Part shown: positions 11,972 through 25,200 of the stretch, one piece after another
How the letters are laid out: each line of letters opens with the position of its first letter
Numbering within the stretch: the first letter of the stretch is position 1
DNA from: Watersipora subatra
Taxonomy: Eukaryota; Bryozoa; Gymnolaemata; Cheilostomatida; Watersiporidae
DNA length: 64,000 nucleotides
Reading direction: 5' to 3'
NCBI RefSeq assembly: GCF_963576615.1
Contig: NC_088712.1
Coordinates: forward strand, 33,427,155-33,491,154
Made by a program: the position numbers and the translations under genes
The notes under the pieces: model-generated
What the model was told of the DNA's origin: nothing
The model's input: only the letters and a program-made list of their open reading frames with translations
Databases searched by the model: none

Positions 11972-13128
11972 TCAGAGTAAATCAATTTCTTGAAGTGTAT
12001 GATTTATAAGTAAGTCCTTTTAAAGATGTGGTTGAAGGTTGTAATGATAAATCATCTGAGCTTGATGTTAGTGTTCCATTAGTCAATGCTGCATATCAAT
12101 GCTTAGAACATATAGATTAGCTGTAATAAATGCTTGACAGCAAAGTTTCAATGGATGCAGTGGTAGATTTAACAGCGCTAAAGAGGTTTGCAAATAAAAC
12201 TGATTTTCACTTTTTGAAACCTGCTGACAAGTAGATGAAACAATAAGTTTTGCCATAATTATAACATCCACTGGAGAGTACGGTATTCCATAAGTATGCA
12301 TGACCAGTTAAAAATTAATGAATATATAATCAGAAAATTAAACGTCTTATAGTTGCAGTAATGCATGCTTGCTCGTGGGTTGCATTCACCATTTTCCCAG
12401 CTGAGTTTCGGTAGCTTGATTTAGGCTTAAACGTTTTCAAGCTGAGTTTCGTTTTACAGGATGGACACGGCAGTTTTATTATTTGCTAGTTGTCTTCTCT
12501 CGTTTTTACCGGATTTCAAATTACGTAATCATTCGGATCAACGAGCTGTTGGGATTTTATTTGTGAGCTTGAAAAAATGTGCAATCAAAGTGGCAATAAA
12601 ATTTTTTTATTTCATACATTCCATAAACTAAATTTAGCTACTAACATATTCATTTAAGTTGGTAGGTAACTCCGTTGAGCGTTCACTTTGGAGCGGGTTC
12701 CGCCATAACATTGCCGTATCCGGTTCAACGATTTTGAAAGCGATTAGAGCGTGCTCATTTTTTAAGTGTTTTTTCTGTCATTCTGCGACAAGATATTCTT
12801 TGAATTTCAATTCCTTTGAAAAATTTAGGTTTCACAACTCTTTATGGCTGAACAAGGTGAATTTATGTTTCAATAGAAAGAAGATATGAGAGATTAAACG
12901 TTACATATTTTTTCGTGTGTAGGATATTCTCATACCTACTCAATAACATTTACCTTTATACGATACGCTTTTTGGTTTGTCTTGCACATTATGACGAGCT
13001 TGTATCAGTTTTTACTGCTTAATTATGTCTTCAGTTGTGATGTTGTTCTATTGGAATGCAAATGATGAAAAACCTTACGTTTAACACGTTGATAAAATGT
13101 TGAAGCCTCGATTAAAAACTTGTTGCAG
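11972..13128. promoter_or_regulatory. MAX-GABPB intergenic region, possible GABPB promoter
   Basis: No exon is supported between the MAX polyadenylation signal and the acceptor-like TTGTTGCAG at 13120-13128. A locally CpG-richer stretch at 12655-12740 contains GCGGGTTCCGCCATAAC and TATCCGG, with ETS/YY1-like words, so it is the best candidate for the GABPB promoter or untranslated first exon. This is inference only. Confidence 0.25.
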
Positions 13129-13187
13129 TTGTTGTGTCGCCGAACATAACCGGTGGAACCATACTTCCAAACAGAACAACTGTGCCA

Positions 13188-13295
13188 ATGTCTTTAGTGG
13201 ACCTTGGAAAGCGGCTTCTTGATGCATCTAAAAGGGGAGATACAATGGAAATAAGAACTCTCATGTCTAGTGGAGCTCCATTCACCACTGATTGG
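13188..13295 (+). CDS. GABPB: GABPB coding exon 1
   Basis: Encodes residues 1-36, [17 protein letters not shown]...GAPFTTDW, up to a GTTTGT donor in phase 0. An acceptor-like TTGTTGCAG at 13120-13128 suggests that the exon starts at 13129 with about 59 bases of 5' UTR and that an untranslated exon lies upstream. Confidence 0.93.
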
Positions 13296-16200
13296 GTTTG
13301 TGAAAAACCATTTTTGTTTGACAAAAAATGCATATGTTTTGCTACATTTATGTGGCTTAGCTATAGATGAGTTCTCGTTTTAAAGCATAGGGCTGTCAAC
13401 TTATTGAAGATTCAACACAGCAATATTTTAATGGGTTAATTTATGATAGGATTCTCCGAGTCAGTACAATTCTACAGTAACTAAAGGATGCCAGAGAATC
13501 GCTTCATTTCAATTCATTTGTGAAGTGAGTCATAAGACTTGCTCGAGCAAGCACGTTAACTCGACTGCTTATCTCTGTCTATGACACCGATTAATGCAGG
13601 TTTCACAACTTGAAATATCCAAAAGGCTTACACGCATACTGTAGGCCTACTTAGAAGTTTGGCTCATCCCATCAACCTAAATAACAAGGATTAGATTTGA
13701 TGTTACAACTAACTTCTATTTTGCTAAAAATAAATCGTGCAGTTTAAATATTAGTTGAAAAGATTTTTTCTCAAAATAAGGTTCCTACAATTTAACGCTC
13801 ACAGGATGTCACAGCCATTATTAGTACTAAAGTGTTAATCTTTTAATAGCGCTAGTTGTTAACAGCAGACAATAACTTCAAAGTTTACTGCCCATAATTA
13901 GTTATTTCATTATTTGATTACAAATAACTACTTCAACTTGGCTATAAAAGTTGTTGGGAAGAGGATGAGAACATGTCACCATTTGCCTGGAATTGTTCTC
14001 TCTCTATTGTTGAACTTTCATATATCAACTTGAACAATTCTTAGCTATTATTACGATGGCTAGTGGAAGACCATTTGATAGTGTTTGGAGTAAATTTTGC
14101 AAAGTTATTGCGCATTCTAAGTAGTTAACAAGTACCATTATAATATATTTGAGTTCATTTTGTAAACTCTTCATTGTTGCAAATTTTATAAATATTAAAT
14201 GTAAGAATTATAATTTTATTGCTTACTATAATGTTTTCAGTGGTTTAAGTTTTAGTGGAAAAGTTTTAGTTTACTTGGAGAGACAGCAGAAAGCAAACTT
14301 TATTGCCCCATTTCGACTTCGATATTTTTTCGTATTTAGGCCGAATGGTAAAAACTGTATTTTTCCCAATGATAATTACCGTTTTGGAAAAACCTTGCAA
14401 TCGTGGTTTGCGGTTAGGTTTTTACCGCGGGACTAAAGTGTGGTCAAATTTGTTTCGCAATTTATTTTCTCATGTCTTGGTGGCACTTTCCGGTGGCACC
14501 TTTTAACAGGGGAAGTTGGTGAATTACAGAATGAAATATTTCATTGGCCGTCATAAACCTTTTATCATTTGGTCAAAACGTTTATTCTTCAAGTGAATTC
14601 TTTCCAGTTTACCCGGGAGAGATAAATGATACGAACAGTTCTAACAAGTTTATGATGGTCTCACTAATATATCATATTGTCCATGCTGCTACAAAGTTAC
14701 CAGCTGCCTACACAGGCTTGTATCTTGATTAGCCATGGTTGTCGTGCAATGGACCCTCTTCACTTTTTACTTTTTTTTTCTTTCAAAATATTATTTCAGG
14801 TATAAACAAAACAAAAAAACAAGCTTCTTATTGAAAGCATCGGGATGTGTCAAGGAGGTCTGTACTCAGGAAAGGCACTTGGTTATAGGACTAAGGACCT
14901 ACTACTGAACTCCCAGTTTAATATCTAACTTTTTCTATGTTAGTTACTTCATTCTGTAGAAATCGTAGATATTTGGTCACCCAACAGAATTCAATTGTGC
15001 ACTACCATTCTTCTGTATTTAACATTATGCTCCTTTTATTTCTTATTCTTGTCTCATTTCTGTTCTCATCTATTTCTTACTACACTGTAGCTCGGCACAT
15101 CGCCCCTTCATTTTGCTGCTTTACACGGGCACATAGAGACTGTGACTATCTTATTGAGAGCGGGCATCAGCAGAGACGCCCGCACCAAAGTTGATAAAAC
15201 GCCTTTGCATGTTGCTGCAGAGGGTGGTCATTTTGAAGTGGTGCAAATTCTTCTGAAGAACTGTGCAATAGTTGATGCAGTGGATATGGTAGGTTGGCCA
15301 TATGTTTGGACTACGTGCCTATTTTGAACCATTGTTAGTCGCCTGGTTTGTGTCACAGGCCATATTCGCCACTAACTATCCCTAAAACTGGCTCCTTGCT
15401 TATTTACTGACAACTAACTTGTGACCTTTTGCAGGGTCATGAACACTCATGTCATTCTGTTGTGTATTTCACCAGTCGGTTTTCTTGCTCAAGCCTTTGA
15501 GGTTTTGCTACTATTAATCATTGTACGGTGGTAATGCTGGTGCTGATCGGTAATGCTGATGCTGATTGGTAATGCTGATCGGTAATGCTGATCGGTAATG
15601 CTGATCGGTAATGCTGATCGGTAATGCTGATCGGTAATGCTGATGCTGATCGGTAATGCTGATGCTGGTCGGTAATGCTGATGCTGATCGGTAATGCTGA
15701 TGCTGATCAGTAATGCTGATGACTTTGCATTACAATATGAAAGAAAAGATAATTTCTGCTATTTGTCAATTTTTTGATTATTTGCCATTGAGTTCTTGGG
15801 TGTGGTAGGTGCTCTATGATAAGACTGAGAGTTGATCAATATTAACTATTATCTCATTGTTCACTATAGATGAGATAATGCCGGCTGAAACAAGACAATA
15901 AAACTATCCTCTCCTACTCTTATTGTACATGTATTTTTGTGTTAAAAGGTAATTATTATAAACAGTTCTAATGCTCAAATTAATAAACTAAAGTTACATT
16001 TAGAAAGTGAGTCGAGTGTTTTTTCTCATTGGAGATCTGATCTTAAATAAATCTACTCGTTTCAGGAAAAAGGAATGTTTTAAAAGCTTAGCTTGGTAAG
16101 CATAAATTTGGTGGGCGGTTGAATGATGAATGTGTAAGATTAACAGTTGAAATTTTTATTAAACTCTGGAATAGAGTTCACCTAGCGATAGTGTATGATC

Positions 16201-19200
16201 TAGTTCTGGAATAGATCTAGTTTCCCTAGTGATAGTGTATGAATCGTTCGCCAAAATGTTATTCGCTTTGTTGTGTATCTTGATTCTTATGGATCGGTAT
16301 AGCTTCTATTTTATGCCTATACAAACTGCTACATAAAGCGTCTAGATCATTTTAAAAAAATGATTTCTCTACTCAGTTGTGAGTTCTTTTATCTCTGCCT
16401 GTCGTTATTGATACTTGTAGCTGAAGATGACTCCGCTGCACTGGGCGGTAGAGAAAGGACACACCAATGTCGTAAATCTTTTGTTAAAACACGATGCTTC
16501 TACACACCATCTTGACAAGGTAATTATTTTTTTTGTTTTAAAAGAGTAAACTAAATGGTTAGTTAAACTTTTTGGAGTTGTTCGCTCTCATCTGGAGTGT
16601 ATAGCATCCTCATTTATAAATTTGGGGGAATTGTAGCTTGACTTGTGCTTTATATAATTGCTCTTGTCAGCAATGCGTGAATGTGATGGTTTTCGCTCTG
16701 AGATCTGCTTGGAAAGTTATACTCATCATACGCAAGGGCTAAATATTCTTCTAAGAATACAATGTAGGCTGATTCGCTCATTTTGCTCTACAGTCCAAGC
16801 ACCTTCAATAACTCTTTAATACATAATAGCTAAAACCAATACCTCCTACCAATACCTCCTACAAATCTGTGTGAAAACTAAAATAATAGACTAATAGTTT
16901 TTCACAAGAAGTTATTAATATTATTATTAATATTATTAAAACTTAACAACAAAACGCATACCGCCAAAAATGTAGGCTTGATTGTGGGTGTGTTAGTTGT
17001 AAAGATGTACCTTAATTTTTTCTATCTTGGCTAAGGGGAAATTTCAAAATCATTTGGATTGCATATGTTGTTATTACTCTCATATTTTTTATGTTATCGT
17101 TATTAGCATTTATTTAGTGGTTTTGCTGTGTTCCTTGAATGGCGCAAAGTTTTGGTGAGGAGATCTGATAGATTAAAGCTGTTGTCACCCTTTATTTCTA
17201 CTGTTATTTGGTAGTTTGATCGATCACCAATGGACATAGCTTTGGGTAGCATGCAAATGGATATTGTACAACTATTACAGACGGCAACGACTAATGTGAG
17301 TGCATAACTATATGTATACAAGCTACACTTGCGTTTTTGTTGTTTGTATTGTTATAGTAGGCCAATTGTTAGGTATCAGAGTATTGAGAGATATATAGAA
17401 GGTTACATGGTTATTGTGTACACGTCTCTATTATACCTTAGCAACTTGAAGGTGTCTTTGGTGCCCACACAGGCTGATCACACGGTGTTACTGTTTTTTT
17501 ATGATGTCTTACAAGCTCTCATTTTTGCTCAATAATGCTGACTCGATCAATTTGTTGTCTAATCAAGTCTCATTTTCAAGGCTATTTCTGTGATCCCTTT
17601 TATTTCTAGCAGCAAAATTAATTATGGAGATGTATCATTTGTGTTGATTTTTATCTCAAAAAAATCTAATCGGTGATGACATTATTAGCCAAAGAGATGC
17701 AAACCCAGTACAGTTAGACTGATGATCAATGTTCCCTCTAATTTTTTTGTATTTGAGCAAATTAACAAACACTTCGAGCGGTCCCATGGACCACTGTGAG
17801 CAACATGCGCCATGCAAATTGTGGTCACACAGTATCATATTCCTCATATGCATGCAAGTTGCATGTTTTAAATAAAACAATAACATTACAACCATAGTTT
17901 TTATCAAATTACTTGCTTGTTCAGTGTGCTTGTCCACTTTCATTGAAAAACTCAAAAGCTATGTAACCAAAAGTGTAGCATATTAACATGGCTGTTGTAA
18001 CAATGGTTTGTGTAAATTATGCTGAAGCATGAACTGCAATGTGACAGTGTTCTACTGTGATTTTGGAGAGTGTTCTGCTGTTCATTGGGTTCGATGAACC
18101 AACTGTAGTCTGGAAGCCCCCTCACGTAGCCTAATGCTGCCTGTAAAAGAAATACATACACAATTTTAATAACCATTTGTTCTATTACCGTACTTGTCGG
18201 ACTATTAACCGCACCCTTATATAACCACACCTACTTTATTTTCAAAAAACCGATAATAAAACAATACATAGGCCACAGAACTCAGGACAGTGATTTTTAA
18301 CACAGCAGAAACTTTGCTTGTTGAAACTTTCCTAGTGGCATGCTAGTTACGGAACAGTGCCATTAGGCACGGTTCCGTAACTAGCATGCCATTAGGCACT
18401 GTTCCATATTAACCGACGCTTTTTAGCCCACTGCCTAATGGAACAATACCGTTTGGCATTGTTTCGTTTTTTCTATCAACGCTAGAGGTGCACTAACCAG
18501 AGATTCCGGTTGATGCGCCCTAGCGGTGAAAGAAAAAACCACAGAATACCCGCACCCTTATATAAGCCGCATGGCTCAAAACATCAGAAAAAAGTAGCGA
18601 TTAATAGTGCGAAAAGTGCGGTACATAAACTGATATTACAGAAGTTACTGATCAATACACACAAATGTCTTGGTAAACAACACCAGATAAGCACAGATGT
18701 GACTGAGTACTAAAGTTTCACCTTATTCTTCTTGTGTGTCTTTGTGACTTAGATGCATCTGTTTGCTTTTTCCACAGTGTCAGGGTCATTATTCTGAGTA
18801 GCTCTTGCTCTGGAAGGATTTAGGTCTGTAAATATTTTAGGCAAAAGTTAAAACATTAACATGTTAAACAATGACGTGTGTTGTAATTCATAAAACATTA
18901 ATGAAGTATATCTGCAAAATACTGAACTACACTGTTTTATTAGCATCTACACAAATAATATTTAATAAGTATTATTTTTAAATTAAAATTGCGCTCGAAA
19001 TTGATTGAGAACTTAAATTTTACTTTGTTTTTTTCCACATTTGTGGTGCAAATTTGTACTCAATCTAGTGTAGATGTCATCAGAAGCACATGCTAAGTAT
19101 TCTGCTACATTTATCAATGCTAAAGATGGATGCCGCATGTAGGGGCTACCCATCGAGGCCCCATGTAAACGCTGCCAATCGAGGCCCCATGTAGGCGCTG

Positions 19201-22200
19201 CCCATCGAGGCCCCATGTAGGCGCTGCCCATCGAGACCCCATGTAGGCGTTGCCTATCGATGCCCCATGTAGGGGCTGCCCATCGAGACCCCATGTAGGT
19301 GCTGCCCATCGAGACCCCATATAAGCGCTGCCCATCAAGACCCCGTGTAGGAGCTGCCCATCGAGGCCCCATGTAGGGGCTGCCTATCGAGATTCCATGT
19401 AGGCGCTGCCCATCGACGCCCTGTGTAGGTGCTGCTCATCGAGACCCCATGTAGTGGCTGCTCATCGAGACCCCATGTAGGCGCTGCCCATCGAGGCCTC
19501 ATGTAGGCGCTGCCCATCGAGGCCCCATGTAGGGGCTGCCCATCGAGACCCCATGTAAGCCCTGTCCATCGAGGCTCCATGTAGGCGCTGCCCATGTAGG
19601 GGCTGCCCATCGAGGCCCCATGTAGGCGCTGCCCATCGAGACCCCATGTAGGCGTTGCCCATCGAGGCCCCATGTAGGCGTTGCCCATGTAGGGGCTGCC
19701 CATTGAGGCCTCATGTAGGCGCTGCCCATCGAGACCCCATGAAGGCGCTACCATCGAGGCCGCATATAGGCGCTGCCCATGTAGGCGCTGCCCATCGAGG
19801 CCCCATGTAGGCGCTGCTCATGTAGGGGCTGCCCATTGAAACCCCATGTAGGCGCTACCCATTGAGGTTTCATGTAGGCGCTGCCCTTGTTGTAAATACA
19901 TTAGGAATTAGACCACTTAGCTATTATGCAATTCTCCTAAATGTGTAACTATGGTTTAATATTACGTTTTAGAAACACCTTGTTACAGGTCCATCACTTG
20001 GCAATGCGTGCTAAAGTGATACAAGTTATTTATTGTTAAGTTTGTTTTAATCTATAACTTTACTCTCTGTGAACAAAAATAAGATTGATCGTGTTTTAGT
20101 AAACTTACCGCATGGTTGACAGCGGATGTGTGGGTGTTTGGGTTCAGTTAGTTAGAATAGAAATGTTTTCTCAAAGTCGTTGAAGAATGTCGGATGGAAA
20201 AGCTAGTTTTAACATTCGCCACTGTAGGTAATATTGTGAGTACATGTTTTTAATCATGTAAGGTTATGATGATGGTTGTAGCGTGTTTGGTAAGCTTTGC
20301 TATTATCTCTTGGTGAGACGATAGGACCATCAAACCATCCATCATTCATGAAGACTAAATCTGTTGAGTTTTAAATAGCCGGGCTCGTGTTCAAAGAGAA
20401 TTTCTGACGAAGTCTTTTTGTGACATATGCAGCAGACAAGATCTCTCGCGACACAAGACACAATGATGGAAGAAGAAGTACTCACCACTGAAAACCCAGA
20501 ACAGATACTATCAACTAATCAGCATAAAGCTGGGAAGATTCTACTCAGTTCCGAAAAGGTGCTAGTAGTTAAATCTATGAACGGCGACTTCATTCGTCAG
20601 GGTTGGCATTTTTCCCGGAAAAAACTGTTTTTCCCAGGGCAGCGGGAAAAACGTAAAAACTGGGAAATATTATAGCGCCAAAATTTTTTATTTAAATACT
20701 TTGCTAAACAATGAAATTTAATAAAAATGGAAAATTGGACTAAACAATTGGTTGTGTGACTCCATATTTATATCAATCGATAGCAATGGAAATCAAATAG
20801 AGTTTAAAAGTGGGAAAAATTAGAAAAATCAACACCCAAGAAACGGGCCAACGCTAAATAACGATGAGCCTTTTACAGTCCCATAATAGAACTGTTTTGA
20901 CATGTATTGTTTAGCAGTTTTTCCTTAGTGCAGACCAAGCTGCGCAACAGGCTTAGAGTGGAGAAAACAGCTAAACTGGTAGCTTGATACCAAACCTAAA
21001 AACCATTTCTTTATGATTTGGCCAAATACGAGGATTAACTTTTCTTAGACAATCGATTCTCAATACGTACTCTAATCCGTTTGTTCAGTTCACTGGTCTC
21101 GACTACTTGGCATTATCTTCACGTGTTTTCGTTTTTCAATTATTTTCTAATTGTTGTATTATGCTTACTGCCATGTTTCACACGTATCAATTTGGCTTTT
21201 TATTCAATGTTAGTATTTATTATATATGTAAATAAACGAATATTATCTTGTGATCTGGTCTTTTCATTCAATATTTAGTAAACAAACCAATTATAAAGGC
21301 TATGCGCGTTCTTAGCCTGTGTACTGTTTTTACTTGTACTATAAAGCGTCATAAAAAGCTCTATGACAGCTAATGGTATAAGTGTATTGTTATTCTTTGC
21401 TTAAACATTAGTCAACTTGTCAAATAAAAGGTTTTTTAGTTTTTCCCGCTTTTCCCACTTTTGGACAAAAATGAGTTTTGCCCGGGGCGGTAAAAACCGG
21501 TATACACCGGCGGTAATAACCGCCATGGGAAATACTATGCCAACCCTGTCATTCGTGTACATCAGCATCCTTATCTGTTGTATATTCTCAATAGATAGAT
21601 GTGTCTTACTAGCTATCTGAACATCTCTATTCATCTTATACTCATCCATTTCTCTGTGTCTGTGATGTGTATAGATATTATACTCATCTATACATGTTTA
21701 TATGTTATACACATCTATACATGTTTATATGTTATACTCATCTATACATGTTTATAAGTTGTACTCATCTATACATGTTTATATGTTATACTCATCTATA
21801 CATGTTTATATGTTATACTCATCTATACATGTTTATATGTTATACTCATCTATACATGTTTATATGTTATACACATCTATACATGTTTATATGTTATACT
21901 CATCTATACATGTTTATATGTTATACTCATCTATACATGTTTATACGTTATTCTCATCTATACATGTTTATATGTTAGATTTACCTAGACATCCACATCT
22001 ATTTTAACCACTTGAATTTTTAAGGTAGTACATAGATGTAGATCTAGCATGTGTCTACTAAACGTGTCAGGAGTGCATATCTGTTGTCTGTTGCAGGAGC
22101 AAGGTCAAACAGAGTTGTTTGTCCAAACAGATGTTCAGAAGACATCCCAAGAGTCTGAACCTTCGGTGCTCTCCGCTTTCGCTACTCTGGCTGAAGCAAG

Positions 22201-25200
22201 AGCTTCTACAGCTGGTTAGTAGCTGACTAATATCTCTGCTAGCTGTAGTTGTCTTCTCATAAGCTCTTATGCGCTATGAAGCTTTAAGCCGTGGTCACAC
22301 GATGGCCGAACCGACCTTGGCTTGGAGGTTATTTTACTCCGGTTCGGCTAAACCACATGTCACACGGCATCCGAACTCACTTTGCTTCGTAGATACCATA
22401 CGCATGAAGACAGGACACTCTTTCATTGGTAGTTTTTATGTATTTTAGCTAAATACGTGTATTTCTATTGTAAACAAAAAACTTTGAGGAACAATTATTA
22501 ATTATAATTACGCAGCAGATTTATCAGAAGATCGTTCAGCTGCTCAAAATAACTCACTCGATACAAAGATTTTGCCAACCCTTCCCATCAAAAAAATTAT
22601 GTTTTTGTTAACATATGAATGTTTTTCTATGCTGTGTTCACAATAAACAAAAACAGTCTTTATCATAGTACTGTGGTTTTACTTAAATAAATCTGTCAAC
22701 GAGTCTTCATCGGGATGAGTATGACACATTACTTCTATTCTACACGAAAGAAAGCCACAACCATTCTCTTACATTTTGCAAAACCTAAGTGCAACATCTT
22801 ACATTTATGCAACACAATCATAAGTCCGGGTGAGCCTTGTCGTAAATTGCTTCATTTTGTTTATTTAACGAAATAAGAAGATCGTCTCCCTTTTGTTTTA
22901 ACATTGCTCACACACACGTAAGGAGAAATGTAACACATGCGCGCTAGAATTTTAACCAGTCAATAAGAGCAAGGGTTCGGCCACAAAATTTCGAGCAGGA
23001 CCGAAATGGTTCGTTTCAGCCCGAAATGTCTTTGGCCGAACAGTTTACAACTGACAGCGACGTCGTTTAGTTTGTTTCGACTCTCGTGTGACCACCCCTT
23101 TAGAGTTATCCACCCCTCTAGAGTTATCTACTCTAATTGCCCAAGTTGACACGATACAGGTTATTGCACAAATCCTTTTTATTGTAAGAGACATTATTTT
23201 CTGCTTTTGACTATATATTGTTAGAAACCTTATGACATATGGTGGCCGTTCACTGCACTCACCGCATAGCTTGTTGTGTCTAGTGTCTGCAAGAAATATC
23301 TGATTCGGTTAATATTCGGTAATAGAAATATTACTGACTTGGCCCTAGTAATAGACTTGAATACCACTGATTTAGCCCTAGTAATAGACTTGAATACCAC
23401 TGATTTAGCCCTAATAATAGACTTGAATACCACTGACTTGGCCCTAGTAATAGACTTGAATGCCACTGATTTAGCCCTAGTAATAGACTTGAATACCACT
23501 GACTTGGCCCTAGTAATAGAATTGAATACCACTGACTTGGCCCTAGTAATAGACTTGAATACCACTGATTTAGCCCTAGTAATAGACTTGAATACCACTG
23601 ACTTGGCCCTAGTAATAGACTTGAATACCACTGACTTGGCCCTAGTAATAGACTTGAATACCACTGATTTAGCCCTAGTAATAGACTTGAATACCACTGA
23701 TTTAGCCCTAGTAATAGACTTGAATACCACTGATTTAGCCCTAGTCCTAAAGTTTAATACCGTTGACTGCCAGTCGAAGAAGTAATTAGTATTTACTTAA
23801 TAAAGGAGTTGATGTATGAGCACTATGTGAGTAGCTGTGAAATGTTATATAATAACCTATAATAGGTTGTTAACATATAGGTTCTTAATAGGTACTCTAT
23901 TACCCTATTACCTATTAATAACATAATACCATCCTACCATGGTAATAGCTTAATAATAGGTAATAGGTTATACTCCATTCTACGATAAAAATGAATAATA
24001 CTTCTGAACGCATTACTATCGCGACCTCAATGACCAGCAAAACATTCTAGAGAATCTTTGGTAAACTTACGTGTTGAAGTATATTTTTAGTCAAATTTTA
24101 ATGAGAGATTCCAAAATCTGCCCATTTTCATAATAAAAAATCATACTCATGAAACAATCATCAAATATATGAATCATGTCTTTTGCATAAATGCTCTGTT
24201 TAAATACGGAATAACCATGTTTCCAATGTGTCCAATTTTGTAGGCACAAGTGGGGAGACTGCCAACTGGTTGTCAAGTAGAGGAATTCAAATGGCTAGCA
24301 GTGATACAGATACACCATTTGCCCTTACAGGTCCTACTTTCACACTGTCTTACTGTCACATTGTCCTGCTTTCACATTGTCCTACTTTCATATTGTCCTA
24401 CTTTCACATTGTCCTACTTTCATATTGTCCTACTTTCACATTGTCCTACTTTCACATTGTCCTACTTTCACATTGTCCAACTTTCACGTTGTCCTACTTT
24501 CATGTTGTCCTACTGTCACATTGTCCTACTTTCATATTGTCCTACTTTCACATTGTCCTACTTTCACATTGTCCTACTTTCACATTGTCCTACTTTCACA
24601 TTGTCCCACTTTCACATTGTCCTACTTTCACATTGTCCTACTTTCACATTGTCTTACTTTCACGTTGTCCTACTTTCACGTTGTCCTACTTTCACGTTGT
24701 CCTACTTTCACGTTGTCCTACTGTCACATTGTCCTACTTTCACATTGCCCTATTTTCACATTGTCCTACTTTCACACTGTCCTACTTTCACATTGTCCTA
24801 TTTTCACATTGTCCTACTTTCACATTGTCCTTCTTTCACATTGTCCTACTTTCACATTGTCCTACTTTCACATTGTCCTAGTTTTACTTGTTTTCCCACA
24901 GCATTTAGAGCACTTTAGTAATCCTAGGTCAACATTGCTCACAGTTGGAGCATTTAGTTTTATATCACTTTTCTGTAGCAGTTTTCTGGTAGTTTTACTT
25001 GGTTTTTTCTCTGTGCCAAGAATAGCGTCAGTCAAATACCTTATTTTGCCTGCAGTAATCTTTTTGTACGGTAATATATTTATACGGTAATATCTTTATA
25101 CGGTAATATCTTTATACGGTTATATCTTTATACGGTAATATCTTTATACGGTGATATCTTTATACGGTTATATCTTTATACGGTAATATCTTTATACGGT

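Noticed and set aside
24228..25090. Frames of 217-237 codons ([15 protein letters not shown])
   Set aside because: Repeat translations of the 16-bp array. Only the first 87 bases of the region (24244-24330) are accepted, as exon 7 in its own frame.
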